Source: Bacillaceae bacterium JMAK1 (GTDB taxonomy: Bacteria > Bacillota > Bacilli > Bacillales > Marinococcaceae). From it: DNA of 64,000 nt. The position numbers and the translations under genes are program-made. Under the pieces are notes generated by a model. The model did no database searches, was not told the DNA's origin, and saw only the letters and a list, made by a program, of their open reading frames with translations. Numbering within the stretch: the stretch's first letter is position 1; the number at the start of each line of letters is the position of its first letter. The stretch spans positions 496,001 through 560,000 of the forward strand of contig JIBW01000002.1 of assembly GCA_012970285.1 (NCBI GenBank), read 5' to 3'. Shown piece by piece: positions 55,867 through 64,000 of the stretch.

Positions 55867-57027
55867 ATGAATATTCATGAGTACCAGAGTAAAGAATTGC
55901 TCCGCAAGTACGGCGTTGCTGTACCGAACGGGCACGTTGCTTTTACGGTCGATGAAGCCGTTGAAAAAGCGTCTTCATTAGGTACAGCCGTAACCGTAGT
56001 AAAAGCACAAATCCACGCAGGTGGACGCGGAAAAGCTGGCGGTGTTAAAGTCGCGAAAAACCTTGATGAAGTGCGTACATACGCAGATGACATTCTTGGT
56101 AAAACACTCGTGACTCACCAAACAGGACCAGAAGGTAAAGAAGTAAAGCGTCTTCTCGTTGAAGAGGGCTGCGATATTGATCAAGAATACTACATCGGCC
56201 TTGTGCTTGATCGTAGTACATCCCGTGTTGTCCTTATGGGTTCTGAAGAAGGTGGAACAGAGATCGAGGAAGTTGCAGAAGCGACACCTGAGAAGATCTT
56301 TAGAGAGTATATTGATCCTGCAGTAGGATTACAAGGTTTCCAAGCAAGACGTCTTGCTTTTAACATGAACATTCCGCAAGATTCACTCGGAAAAGCGGTT
56401 AAATTTATGGGAAGCCTTTACCAAGCATTTGTTGAAAATGACTGCTCGATCGCAGAGATCAACCCACTTGTTACAACAAAGCAAGGCGACGTACTCGCTC
56501 TAGATGCGAAGCTTAACTTTGATAGTAACGCTCTTTACCGTCAAAAAGGAATCACAGAATACCGTGACCTTGACGAAGAAGATGCAAAAGAAATCGAAGC
56601 TTCTAAGTACGACTTAAGCTATATTGCACTTGATGGTAACATCGGTTGTATGGTTAACGGAGCCGGTCTTGCGATGGCTACGATGGATATTATTAAGTAC
56701 AAAGGCGGCGAACCCGCGAACTTCCTTGACGTTGGGGGCGGTGCGACTGCTGAGAAAGTAACAGCAGCGTTCAAGATTATCCTTTCTGATGAGCATGTGA
56801 AAGGAATCTTCGTAAACATCTTTGGTGGAATTATGAAGTGTGACGTTATCGCAGAAGGTGTCGTTACAGCAACGAAAGAAGTTGGACTTGAAATTCCACT
56901 CGTTGTACGTCTTGAAGGTACAAACGTAAAAGAAGGTAAGAAGATTCTCGAAGAATCAGGGCTTAACATCACAGCTGCAGATACGATGGCTGATGGTGCA
57001 GAAAAAATCGTAGCTTTAGTTAAATAG
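55867..57027 (+). CDS. sucC: Succinyl-CoA ligase (ADP-forming), beta subunit
   Basis: A 386-residue ATP-grasp subunit of the TCA cycle enzyme making succinate and ATP. Seen: [17 protein letters not shown], the ATP-grasp region with [22 protein letters not shown] after [17 protein letters not shown] and [14 protein letters not shown] in the C-terminal domain. ATG 55867 follows GGGAGGATGG. It is 19 bases before sucD. Confidence 0.97.
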   Translation: MNIHEYQSKELLRKYGVAVPNGHVAFTVDEAVEKASSLGTAVTVVKAQIHAGGRGKAGGVKVAKNLDEVRTYADDILGKTLVTHQTGPEGKEVKRLLVEEGCDIDQEYYIGLVLDRSTSRVVLMGSEEGGTEIEEVAEATPEKIFREYIDPAVGLQGFQARRLAFNMNIPQDSLGKAVKFMGSLYQAFVENDCSIAEINPLVTTKQGDVLALDAKLNFDSNALYRQKGITEYRDLDEEDAKEIEASKYDLSYIALDGNIGCMVNGAGLAMATMDIIKYKGGEPANFLDVGGGATAEKVTAAFKIILSDEHVKGIFVNIFGGIMKCDVIAEGVVTATKEVGLEIPLVVRLEGTNVKEGKKILEESGLNITAADTMADGAEKIVALVK

Positions 57028-57046
57028 AAAGGCGGGGCCAAGTACA

Positions 57047-57958
57047 ATGAGTATCTTAATTAATAAAGATACGAAGGTTATTGTCCAAGGTATTACGGGC
57101 AGTACTGGACTATTCCATACAAAACAAGCGATTGAATATGGAACAAACATCGTTGGCGGTGTAACACCGAAAAAAGGTGGCACCGAGATTGAAGGAGTTC
57201 CTGTATTTAACACAGTGTCAGAAGCAGTTGAAGCGACTGGCGCAAACGCAACAGTAATCTACGTTCCACCTGCATTTGCAGCAGATGCAATTATGGAAGC
57301 CGTAGACGCGGAACTAGATCTTGCAATCTGTATTACAGAAGGTATTCCAGTTCTTGACATGCTTAATGTTAAGCGTTATATGGAAGGCAAGAAGACTCGT
57401 CTCGTTGGACCTAACTGTCCAGGAGTTATTACTCCTGAAGAATGTAAGATTGGTATTATGCCAGGATACATTCACCAAAAAGGTCACGTTGGCGTTGTCT
57501 CCCGTTCTGGTACATTAACGTACGAAGCGGTAGATCAACTATCAAGCAACGGCATCGGTCAATCAACAGCAGTTGGAATCGGTGGAGACCCAGTAAACGG
57601 TACAGATTTCATCGATACGCTTAAACTCTTCAACGAAGATGAAGATACAAAAGCAGTTATTATGATCGGTGAGATCGGTGGTACAGCAGAAGAAGAAGCT
57701 GCTGAATGGGTTAGAGATAACATGACGAAGCCAGTTGTCGGTTTCATTGGTGGCGCTACTGCACCTCCAGGGAAGCGTATGGGACATGCTGGTGCAATCA
57801 TCTCTGGCGGTAAAGGAACAGCTGAAGAAAAGCAAAAGACACTTCGCGCATGCGGAATTGAAGTTGCTGAAACTCCAGCAGTAATTGGTGAAACACTAAT
57901 TAATGTTCTTAAAGAACAAAACCTTTACGAAGCTTGCTTAACGCACGAAGTAAAATAA
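57047..57958 (+). CDS. sucD: Succinyl-CoA ligase (ADP-forming), alpha subunit
   Basis: A 303-residue CoA-binding subunit. Seen: [36 protein letters not shown], and the phosphorylated histidine in [16 protein letters not shown]. It forms a two-gene unit with sucC, closed by a strong terminator. Confidence 0.97.
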   Translation: MSILINKDTKVIVQGITGSTGLFHTKQAIEYGTNIVGGVTPKKGGTEIEGVPVFNTVSEAVEATGANATVIYVPPAFAADAIMEAVDAELDLAICITEGIPVLDMLNVKRYMEGKKTRLVGPNCPGVITPEECKIGIMPGYIHQKGHVGVVSRSGTLTYEAVDQLSSNGIGQSTAVGIGGDPVNGTDFIDTLKLFNEDEDTKAVIMIGEIGGTAEEEAAEWVRDNMTKPVVGFIGGATAPPGKRMGHAGAIISGGKGTAEEKQKTLRACGIEVAETPAVIGETLINVLKEQNLYEACLTHEVK

Positions 57959-57963
57959 CGAGT

Positions 57964-57997
57964 AAAAAGCCCTTGTGATAAACAAGGGCTTTTTTTA
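57964..57997 (+). terminator. Intrinsic terminator after sucD
   Basis: A 13-bp perfect stem (57964-57976 with 57982-57994) and T-tract. Confidence 0.93.
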
Positions 57998-58001
57998 TAA
58001 T
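57973..58001 (+). promoter_or_regulatory. Promoter for dprA embedded in the sucD terminator
   Basis: TTGTGA (57973-57978), 17-base spacer, perfect TATAAT (57996-58001). The -35 lies in the terminator hairpin; transcription would start about 13 bases before the dprA ATG. Confidence 0.55.
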
Positions 58002-58020
58002 ACGATTACGGAGGTGTTAC

Positions 58021-58875
58021 ATGGACACAAAACGCAATCGTCTTCTTTACTTGCACAGTACGAAGAAACTAACGTCAAAGCATTTATTGTCGCTCATTAG
58101 GCATGTACCTGTAGAAGAAATCCATACGCTGGATGTGGCTTCATTAGCCTTTCTTACGAAAGCGAAAACAGACACTGTGACTTCGTGGACAAAGCATTGG
58201 AAAGAACATCTGTATTCAGACTTTAAACCGCCTAAAACCCCCGCAATTACGCTTTTTGATCATGACTATCCTCGCCGTCTTTATGAGTTACCTGACCTTC
58301 CCCCTGTGCTTTATTATTCCGGAAACCTTCATTTAATACGTGCACAACATATCTTAGCTGTTATAGGAACGCGTTCGCCGAGTTCATATGCAGAAACTGT
58401 TATGCCGAATCTACTTGACCCTGTTATACAACAAGGGGCCGTAATCGTCAGTGGTTTAGCGAGAGGGATTGATACGTACGCCCACAAGCTTGCCATCGGT
58501 AAACATGGACATACAATAGCAGTCATTGCAGGCGGACTGAACCACATTTATCCAAAAGAAAATCAAGGCATTGCAAATCTACTGGCTACGAAACATCTTA
58601 TCCTCTCTGAATACTTTCCGACTCAACTCCCTGAAAAGTGGCATTTCCCTGAACGAAATCGAATTATTAGCGGCCTTTCAGACCGAGTGTTTGTCGTTGA
58701 GGCTGGTGTACGCTCAGGTACACAAATTACCGTCGATTGTGCATTAGAACAAGGTAAAGACGTCTATGCTCTTCCTGGTAATATCAATGTGTCAACATCA
58801 CAAGGAACGAATCAAATGATCTTTGATGGTGCACAAATGGTTTTATCTGCGAACGATTTATTATTTCAGGAATAA
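58021..58875 (+). CDS. dprA: DNA processing protein DprA (Smf)
   Basis: A 284-residue DprA that loads RecA onto incoming single-stranded DNA in natural transformation. Seen: the Rossmann-like core with VIGTRSPSSYAE, IVSGLARGIDTYAHKLAI, HTIAVIAGGLNHIYPKEN, FPERNRIISGLSD and GSGTQ-like RSGTQITVDCALEQGKDVYALPG, quoted in part as RSGTQITVDCALEQG. The N-terminal region (about 1-70) is SAM-like. ATG 58021 follows ACGGAGGTG. It is placed before topA as in B. subtilis. Confidence 0.93.
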   Translation: MDTKRNRLLYLHSTKKLTSKHLLSLIRHVPVEEIHTLDVASLAFLTKAKTDTVTSWTKHWKEHLYSDFKPPKTPAITLFDHDYPRRLYELPDLPPVLYYSGNLHLIRAQHILAVIGTRSPSSYAETVMPNLLDPVIQQGAVIVSGLARGIDTYAHKLAIGKHGHTIAVIAGGLNHIYPKENQGIANLLATKHLILSEYFPTQLPEKWHFPERNRIISGLSDRVFVVEAGVRSGTQITVDCALEQGKDVYALPGNINVSTSQGTNQMIFDGAQMVLSANDLLFQE

Positions 58876-58929
58876 ACCATTTTTACTGCTTAAAATCAAA
58901 AAATTTCACCGATTAAAAACATAGGATGT

Positions 58930-58959
58930 TTGACAAATTGTAAATTCATGTTCAATAAT
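58930..58959 (+). promoter_or_regulatory. Sigma-A promoter for topA
   Basis: Perfect TTGACA, 18-base spacer, AATAAT. Confidence 0.65.
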
Positions 58960-59001
58960 AGGGAAGGTTTACATTTACAAAGAAGGGGGAGGAAACTCGA
59001 G

Positions 59002-61089
59002 ATGGCAGATTACCTAGTAATCGTGGAATCTCCCGCAAAAGCGAAAACCATTGGAAAGTATTTGGGCAAAAAATATGCAGTTAAAGCATCCATGGGCCAT
59101 GTCCGTGATTTACCTAAATCCCAAATGGGCGTTGATGTGGAACAGAATTATGACCCGAAATACATTACCATTCGAGGAAAAGGACCTGTTTTAAAAGATT
59201 TGAAACAGGCGGCTAAGAAAGCCAAACGCATCTATCTCGCTGCCGACCCCGATCGCGAAGGGGAAGCGATTGCTTGGCACTTGGCGCATAGCCTCAACAT
59301 CGACACAGATTCAGAATGTCGTGTAGTATTTAACGAAATTACGAAGACCGCGATTAAAGACGCATTTAAACACCCGCGTCCAATTAACATGGACTTAGTT
59401 GATGCACAACAAGCGAGACGAATTCTAGATCGTCTTGTTGGATATAACATTAGCCCTCTATTATGGAAGAAAGTGAAAAAAGGGTTAAGTGCGGGACGAG
59501 TTCAATCGGTCGCTGTGAAGATGATTAATGATCGGGAAAAAGAGATTCAAGAATTTATACCAGAAGAATATTGGTCCATTACTGGACAGTTTTCGTACGG
59601 AAAAGAAACGTTCGAAGCGCATTTCTACGGTACGAAAGACAACAAAGAAAAATCAAAGAAACAGCCACTTTCCTCTGAAGATGATGTCAAAGCTGTATTA
59701 GGTCAGCTAAACGGTGATGAATTCCTCATTGATAGTGTGACGAAGAAAGAGCGTAAGCGAAATCCAGTACAGCCGTTCACAACATCGTCATTACAACAAG
59801 AAGCTGCACGTAAGCTTAATTTCAGAGCGAAGAAAACGATGATGCTTGCCCAACAGTTGTATGAAGGTGTGGACCTTGGAAAAGAGGGGACCGTCGGTTT
59901 AATTACGTATATGCGTACAGACTCTACTCGTATTTCCGATACCGCTAAAGGTGAGGCAAAAACGTTTATTGAAGAGAAGTACGGCAGTGACTATGTTGGT
60001 CAAGATTCAAAACCGAAAAAACAAAATGAAAACAGTCAAGACGCACACGAAGCGGTTCGTCCGACGACCGTTTCTAGAGAGCCGAAAGAATTGAAGTCGT
60101 ATCTCTCTAGAGACCAACTGCGCTTGTACCGTTTAATATGGGAACGTATGGTCGCAAGCCGCATGGCGCCAGCGATCATGGATACGATGTCGGTTGACTT
60201 GACAAACGAAGGCGTCATTTTCCGAGCAACAGGGTCAAAAGTGAAGTTCCCTGGTTTTATGAAAGTATATATTGAAGGAAATGACGATGGGAAAGAAGAA
60301 GAAAACTCTTTTCTACCTGACTTAGAAGAAGGAAAAACGGCAACGCGTGATGAGTTGAATGAAAACCAACACTTCACCCAGCCGCCTCCACGTTACACAG
60401 AGGCGAGGCTCGTTCGTACGATGGAAGAATTAGGCATTGGCCGTCCGTCAACGTACGCACCGACACTAGATACAATTCAACGTCGTGGCTATGTAGCGAT
60501 GGAAGACCGTCGATTCGTACCGACTGAACTCGGTGAAATTGTGTTAGACTTGATCGTTGAGTTTTTCCCTGAGATCTTAAATGTTAAGTTTACGGCAAGA
60601 ATGGAAACAGATCTTGATGAAATTGAAGCGGGAGATCAGAATTGGATTAAGATTATTGATCGCTTTTATCAAGATTTCGAAAAGCGTCTCGATGTTGCTG
60701 AGAAAGAAATGCAAGAAGTTGAGATTAAAGATGAGCCCGCCGGTGAAGATTGTGAACTGTGCGGAAACCCAATGGTCATTAAGATGGGTCGTTACGGTAA
60801 GTTCATGGCTTGTTCGAACTTCCCCGATTGTAGGAATACGAAAGCGATCGTCAAAAAAATCGGCGTTGATTGTCCAACTTGTAAAAAAGGTGACGTCGTT
60901 GAGCGTAAGAGTAAGAAACAGCGTACATTCTACGGTTGTGACCAATACCCTGAGTGTGATTTCGTATCTTGGGATAAACCGATCGCCCGTCCGTGTCCTC
61001 GTTGTGAACACATGCTCGTTGAGAAAAAAGTGAAAAAAGAAGTCCGAGTACAGTGTACAAAATGTGACTATGAAGAAGATCCGAATTAA
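59002..61089 (+). CDS. topA: DNA topoisomerase I
   Basis: A 695-residue type IA topoisomerase that relaxes negative supercoils. Seen: Toprim start [34 protein letters not shown], catalytic tyrosine in [32 protein letters not shown], and three C-terminal four-cysteine zinc motifs (CELCG..CSNFPDC, CPTCK..CDQYPEC, CPRCE..CTKC). ATG 59002 is preferred to the in-frame start at 58930, which overlaps the promoter; it follows GGGGGAGG. Confidence 0.97.
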   Translation: MADYLVIVESPAKAKTIGKYLGKKYAVKASMGHVRDLPKSQMGVDVEQNYDPKYITIRGKGPVLKDLKQAAKKAKRIYLAADPDREGEAIAWHLAHSLNIDTDSECRVVFNEITKTAIKDAFKHPRPINMDLVDAQQARRILDRLVGYNISPLLWKKVKKGLSAGRVQSVAVKMINDREKEIQEFIPEEYWSITGQFSYGKETFEAHFYGTKDNKEKSKKQPLSSEDDVKAVLGQLNGDEFLIDSVTKKERKRNPVQPFTTSSLQQEAARKLNFRAKKTMMLAQQLYEGVDLGKEGTVGLITYMRTDSTRISDTAKGEAKTFIEEKYGSDYVGQDSKPKKQNENSQDAHEAVRPTTVSREPKELKSYLSRDQLRLYRLIWERMVASRMAPAIMDTMSVDLTNEGVIFRATGSKVKFPGFMKVYIEGNDDGKEEENSFLPDLEEGKTATRDELNENQHFTQPPPRYTEARLVRTMEELGIGRPSTYAPTLDTIQRRGYVAMEDRRFVPTELGEIVLDLIVEFFPEILNVKFTARMETDLDEIEAGDQNWIKIIDRFYQDFEKRLDVAEKEMQEVEIKDEPAGEDCELCGNPMVIKMGRYGKFMACSNFPDCRNTKAIVKKIGVDCPTCKKGDVVERKSKKQRTFYGCDQYPECDFVSWDKPIARPCPRCEHMLVEKKVKKEVRVQCTKCDYEEDPN

Positions 61090-61129
61090 AAACTTGTAAG
61101 TACGACAAAAACTCGGTATATTGTTACAG

Positions 61130-61156
61130 CGCCCCTTTTAGATGAAAGGGGCGTTT
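61130..61156 (+). terminator. Terminator after topA
   Basis: CGCCCCTTT pairs with AAAGGGGCG around TAGATG, followed by TTT only. Confidence 0.65.
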
Positions 61157-61235
61157 GCATGTCAATGAAATGCTGAATAAGAAAATACATAGATTGTCAC
61201 TGAATGTTTGTTGTTCTTTAATGAGGGTTATCATT

Positions 61236-61241
61236 TATACT
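61236..61241 (+). promoter_or_regulatory. -10 element for trmFO
   Basis: TATACT, 43 bases before trmFO; the -35 region is T-rich and not well defined (TTGTTC at 19 bases). Confidence 0.35.
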
Positions 61242-61283
61242 AGATAGTAAGAAGAGTGAGAGACTTTTGAAAGGAAGATGGCG

Positions 61284-62597
61284 ATGACAACAAAGCAAGC
61301 AGTAAATGTTGTTGGAGCAGGACTTGCTGGAAGTGAAGCGGCTTGGCAAATCGTAAGCCGCGGAGTGCCTGTTAATCTATATGAAATGAGACCGGTAAAG
61401 AAAACGCCAGCTCACCATACAGAACAATTTGCTGAGCTTGTTTGTACGAATTCTTTACGAGGCAATTCTTTAGCGAACGCAGTCGGTGTATTAAAGGAAG
61501 AAATGCGGAAGCTTGATTCAATTATTATTTCATCAGCAGATGAAAGTGCGGTGCCTGCTGGAGGCGCCCTTGCGGTAGATCGTCATGATTTCGCTGGTAA
61601 AGTGACTGAGCGATTGCACGCTCACCCTCTCGTTAATGTCGTACGAGAAGAAATAAGCGAGATTCCAAGTGGTCCGACGATTATTGCTACTGGTCCTCTA
61701 ACTTCTTCATCGTTGTCTGATAGCATTATCGGCTTAACGGGTGAAGAAGAATTGTACTTTTATGATGCAGCAGCGCCTATTCTTGAAACCGATTCAATTG
61801 ATATGGATAAAGTCTATTACAAATCTCGTTACGATAAAGGTGAAGCGGCATATATCAACTGTCCGATGACAGAAGACGAGTTTAATACGTTTTATGATGC
61901 CCTCGTTGCAGCAGAAACGGTTCCGCTAAAAGAATTTGAGAAGAAAATGTTCTTCGAAGGGTGTATGCCCGTTGAAGTCATGGCTGGTCGTGGTCGAAAA
62001 ACATTATTGTTCGGACCGATGAAGCCAGTAGGATTAGAAGACCCTAGAACAGGGAAACGTCCATATGCTGTCGTTCAACTTCGTCAAGACAATGTGGAAG
62101 GCACGCTTTACAATATTGTTGGATTTCAGACACATATGAAATGGGGTCCACAGAAGGAAGTTATTCGTCTTATTCCTGGTTTGGAAAACGCAGATATCGT
62201 TCGTTACGGAGTTATGCATCGAAACACGTTTATGAATAGTCCCCGTCTACTCCGTCCAACGTATCAATACAAAGATCGTGATGACTTGTTCTTCGCAGGA
62301 CAAATGACAGGTGTTGAAGGGTATGTAGAATCAGCGGCTGCGGGACTTATTGCCGGAACAAACGCTGCAAAGCAAGTGTTAGGTGAAGAGTTGATTGTTT
62401 TCCCGAAAGAGACGATGATTGGTGCAATGGCACAATACATTACGACAGCAGACCCTGATCACTTCCAACCGATCAATGCTAACTTTGGTCTCGTTCCAAG
62501 ACCAGCCGAGAAGATGAAGAAAAAAGAACGCTATGAATACCTCGGCCAAGTAGCGCTGGAGTCCATTCAGAATTTTATGAAAAAACAAGGCGTTTAG
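61284..62597 (+). CDS. trmFO: Methylenetetrahydrofolate-tRNA (uracil-5-)-methyltransferase TrmFO (Gid)
   Basis: A 437-residue FAD enzyme that methylates U54 of tRNA with folate carbon. Seen: FAD motif [41 protein letters not shown], and the C-terminal [22 protein letters not shown] 61284 is preferred to the ATG at 61278, which touches AAAGGAAG. Confidence 0.97.
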   Translation: MTTKQAVNVVGAGLAGSEAAWQIVSRGVPVNLYEMRPVKKTPAHHTEQFAELVCTNSLRGNSLANAVGVLKEEMRKLDSIIISSADESAVPAGGALAVDRHDFAGKVTERLHAHPLVNVVREEISEIPSGPTIIATGPLTSSSLSDSIIGLTGEEELYFYDAAAPILETDSIDMDKVYYKSRYDKGEAAYINCPMTEDEFNTFYDALVAAETVPLKEFEKKMFFEGCMPVEVMAGRGRKTLLFGPMKPVGLEDPRTGKRPYAVVQLRQDNVEGTLYNIVGFQTHMKWGPQKEVIRLIPGLENADIVRYGVMHRNTFMNSPRLLRPTYQYKDRDDLFFAGQMTGVEGYVESAAAGLIAGTNAAKQVLGEELIVFPKETMIGAMAQYITTADPDHFQPINANFGLVPRPAEKMKKKERYEYLGQVALESIQNFMKKQGV

Positions 62598-62654
62598 GTT
62601 GATATCGACAAAGTTATGTGGTACGATTTAGTCGCTTTATTGAGGTGAATGATC

Positions 62655-63554
62655 ATGTGTACAAACGCACAAGATCCTTATCAGAAGTTTTTTCAATATC
62701 TGCAAGTGGAGAAAAATGCCTCTCCCAATACGCTTACAGCTTATACTCGTGGGCTAAGTGATTGGGAGGAATTTTTAAAAGAAGAAGGCGTGGATGCAGG
62801 GTGCTTGAATGCTGAGCGCCTCCACGTACGACTTTACTTGACGGCAATGCACAATAAAGGGTTACAACGAACGAGTATTGCTCGCGAGCTCTCGGTATTA
62901 CGGACGTTTTATCGCTTCTTAAAACGGGAATCAATGATTCTTGAGAATCCAACATCGTTTACGCACTTTCCTTCGCAGCCCAATCGACTACCACGCTTTC
63001 TCTATGAAGAGGAGCTTCATTCCCTATTTGAAGTTTGTCGTGGAGATGACCCACTTAAACAAAGAGATCTTGCGATTATAGAGTTGCTGTATGCAACAGG
63101 AATACGAGTGAGTGAATGCACGAATTTGAAGATGACGGATCTTGATTTCGTGACAGAAACCGTTCATGTCTTAGGGAAAGGACGTAAAGAACGATACGTT
63201 CCAATCGGCGCTTTTGCGATTGATGCACTCGAGAGGTATTTTGAAGGTGGACGAAAGCGTTTAATACGCGAAGAAACTGAGCGCGTGTTTCTAAACTTTC
63301 GTGGTCTTCCCCTTACTGATCGTGGTTTACGTCATACATTAACGAAACGTGTACAGGAAGCTTCGCACACTTTGCGAATTTCTCCGCATAGTCTAAGGCA
63401 TACGTTTGCAACTCATCTGTTGAATGAAGGTGCTGATCTGCGCTCGGTACAGGAGCTTCTCGGTCATGAGAACCTTCGAACGACGCAGAAGTATACGCAC
63501 GTAACGACAGATCGTCTTCGTCACGTATACAAAGGTGCACACCCACGTGCCTGA
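62655..63554 (+). CDS. xerC: Tyrosine recombinase XerC (CodV)
   Basis: A 299-residue site-specific recombinase that resolves chromosome dimers at dif with XerD. Seen: N-terminal SAM-like domain, [12 protein letters not shown] (Arg), [11 protein letters not shown] (Lys), [12 protein letters not shown] (His, Arg), [15 protein letters not shown] (His, catalytic Tyr). ATG 62655 lies 6 bases after GAGGTGA; the ATG at 62649 is too close. It is upstream of hslV as in the codVWXY operon. Confidence 0.96.
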   Translation: MCTNAQDPYQKFFQYLQVEKNASPNTLTAYTRGLSDWEEFLKEEGVDAGCLNAERLHVRLYLTAMHNKGLQRTSIARELSVLRTFYRFLKRESMILENPTSFTHFPSQPNRLPRFLYEEELHSLFEVCRGDDPLKQRDLAIIELLYATGIRVSECTNLKMTDLDFVTETVHVLGKGRKERYVPIGAFAIDALERYFEGGRKRLIREETERVFLNFRGLPLTDRGLRHTLTKRVQEASHTLRISPHSLRHTFATHLLNEGADLRSVQELLGHENLRTTQKYTHVTTDRLRHVYKGAHPRA

Positions 63555-63565
63555 AAGGAGGCAAC

Positions 63566-64000
63566 ATGGAACATTCATTCCATGCTACGACAATTTTTGC
63601 AATCCGACATAACGGTAAAGGTGCAATGGCAGGTGATGGACAGGTAACGTTCGGTCAAGCGACAGTCATGAAGCACTCAGCTAAGAAGATCCGTAGAATA
63701 TACAACGGTAAAGTTCTCGCAGGCTTCGCAGGTTCTGTTGCAGATGCGTTTACGCTTTTTGAGATGTTTGAAGGTAAGTTGCAAGAAGCGAGCGGACAAC
63801 TGGACCGTGCTGCCATTAACCTCGCAAAGGAATGGCGTAATGATAAAGTGCTTCGCAAGCTTGAAGCGATGCTCCTTGTCATGAACGAAGATAAACTTCT
63901 TCTTGTCGCAGGGACTGGTGAAATCATTGAACCTGATGATGGCATGATTGCGATCGGTTCTGGAGGTTTTTACGCCTTAGCAGCGGGACGTGTGCTTGCG
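63566..64000 (+). CDS. hslV: ATP-dependent protease subunit HslV (CodW/ClpQ), 3' end missing
   Basis: The first 145 codons of the peptidase partner of HslU. Seen: [24 protein letters not shown], quoted in part as [57 protein letters not shown] and [15 protein letters not shown], all core family motifs. ATG 63566 follows AAAGGAGG with only 4 bases between. The N-terminus is MEHSFHATT, not the MSSFHATT of B. subtilis. The gene runs off the right edge. Confidence 0.93.
   Translation, partial: MEHSFHATTIFAIRHNGKGAMAGDGQVTFGQATVMKHSAKKIRRIYNGKVLAGFAGSVADAFTLFEMFEGKLQEASGQLDRAAINLAKEWRNDKVLRKLEAMLLVMNEDKLLLVAGTGEIIEPDDGMIAIGSGGFYALAAGRVLA

Noticed and set aside
56619-57047. A 142-codon minus-strand frame inside sucC
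   Set aside because: It mirrors the sucC coding frame; composition is that of a reversed strand, and sucC motifs are complete.
60581-61033. A 150-codon frame inside topA
   Set aside because: It is an off-frame reading of the zinc-finger region of topA, whose own frame carries all conserved cysteines.

Overview
The window is a 64 kb stretch of a low-to-mid GC, endospore-forming Bacillaceae chromosome. I base this on gene order and on two near-diagnostic genes: a 26-codon spoVM (26252-26332) and the yloA-to-codW block laid out as in Bacillus subtilis. Start codons are often TTG or GTG behind strong Shine-Dalgarno sites, and intergenic U-tailed hairpins are common. Species cannot be named from sequence alone. 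No rRNA, tRNA, CRISPR array, insertion sequence or phage gene was seen. The longest gene-free gaps are about 230 bases (9015-9244 and 12540-12764), so no gap exceeds 300 bases.

Layout. 1-2746: end of the pyrimidine operon (pyrK partial, pyrD, pyrF, pyrE) with its terminator. 2763-6177: a GNAT acetyltransferase, a divergent SLC1-type symporter and rqcH. 6271-8964: a calcium-type P-ATPase. 9245-11572: an accessory pair, an Acr1-like short-chain reductase and an AMP-forming acyl ligase. 11619-12524: a VanW-domain lipoprotein on the minus strand. 12765-26135: yicC, remA, gmk, rpoZ, coaBC, priA, fmt, rsmB, rlmN, prpC, prkC, rsgA, rpe, with def and thiN missing from their B. subtilis positions. 26252-31295: spoVM, rpmB (minus), yloU, fakA, a DegV protein and sdaAB/sdaAA. 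31292-37895: recG, then the FapR-controlled lipid operon (fapR, plsX, fabD, fabG), acpP and rnc. 37940-38170: a small DUF1128-type gene on the minus strand. 38293-44756: smc, ftsY, ylxM, ffh. 44917-49386: rpsP, khpA, ylqD, rimM, trmD, rplS, rbgA, rnhB. 49402-51321: ylqG, ylqH and a 58-codon gene. 51483-55710: a heterodimeric ABC exporter and a second GNAT gene. 55867-64000: sucC, sucD, dprA, topA, trmFO, xerC and the start of hslV.

Most of the window is housekeeping: nucleotide synthesis, ribosome assembly and rRNA/tRNA modification, protein targeting, membrane lipid synthesis, chromosome segregation and Ser/Thr phospho-signalling. Many genes overlap by 4 to 23 bases, so translational coupling is widespread.

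The most interesting accessory element is the reductase/ligase pair at 9245-11572. It looks like a compact fatty acid to fatty acyl-CoA to fatty aldehyde (or alcohol) module inserted between two conserved genes. Next come ylqG-ylqH, which looks like a FliK/FlhB-type export-switch pair with no flagellar genes nearby; an SLC1 transporter lacking canonical acidic-substrate and sodium-site residues; an RbgA GTPase with an altered G4 motif; an HslV whose N-terminus departs from the B. subtilis N-terminal-serine form; and several structured leaders.
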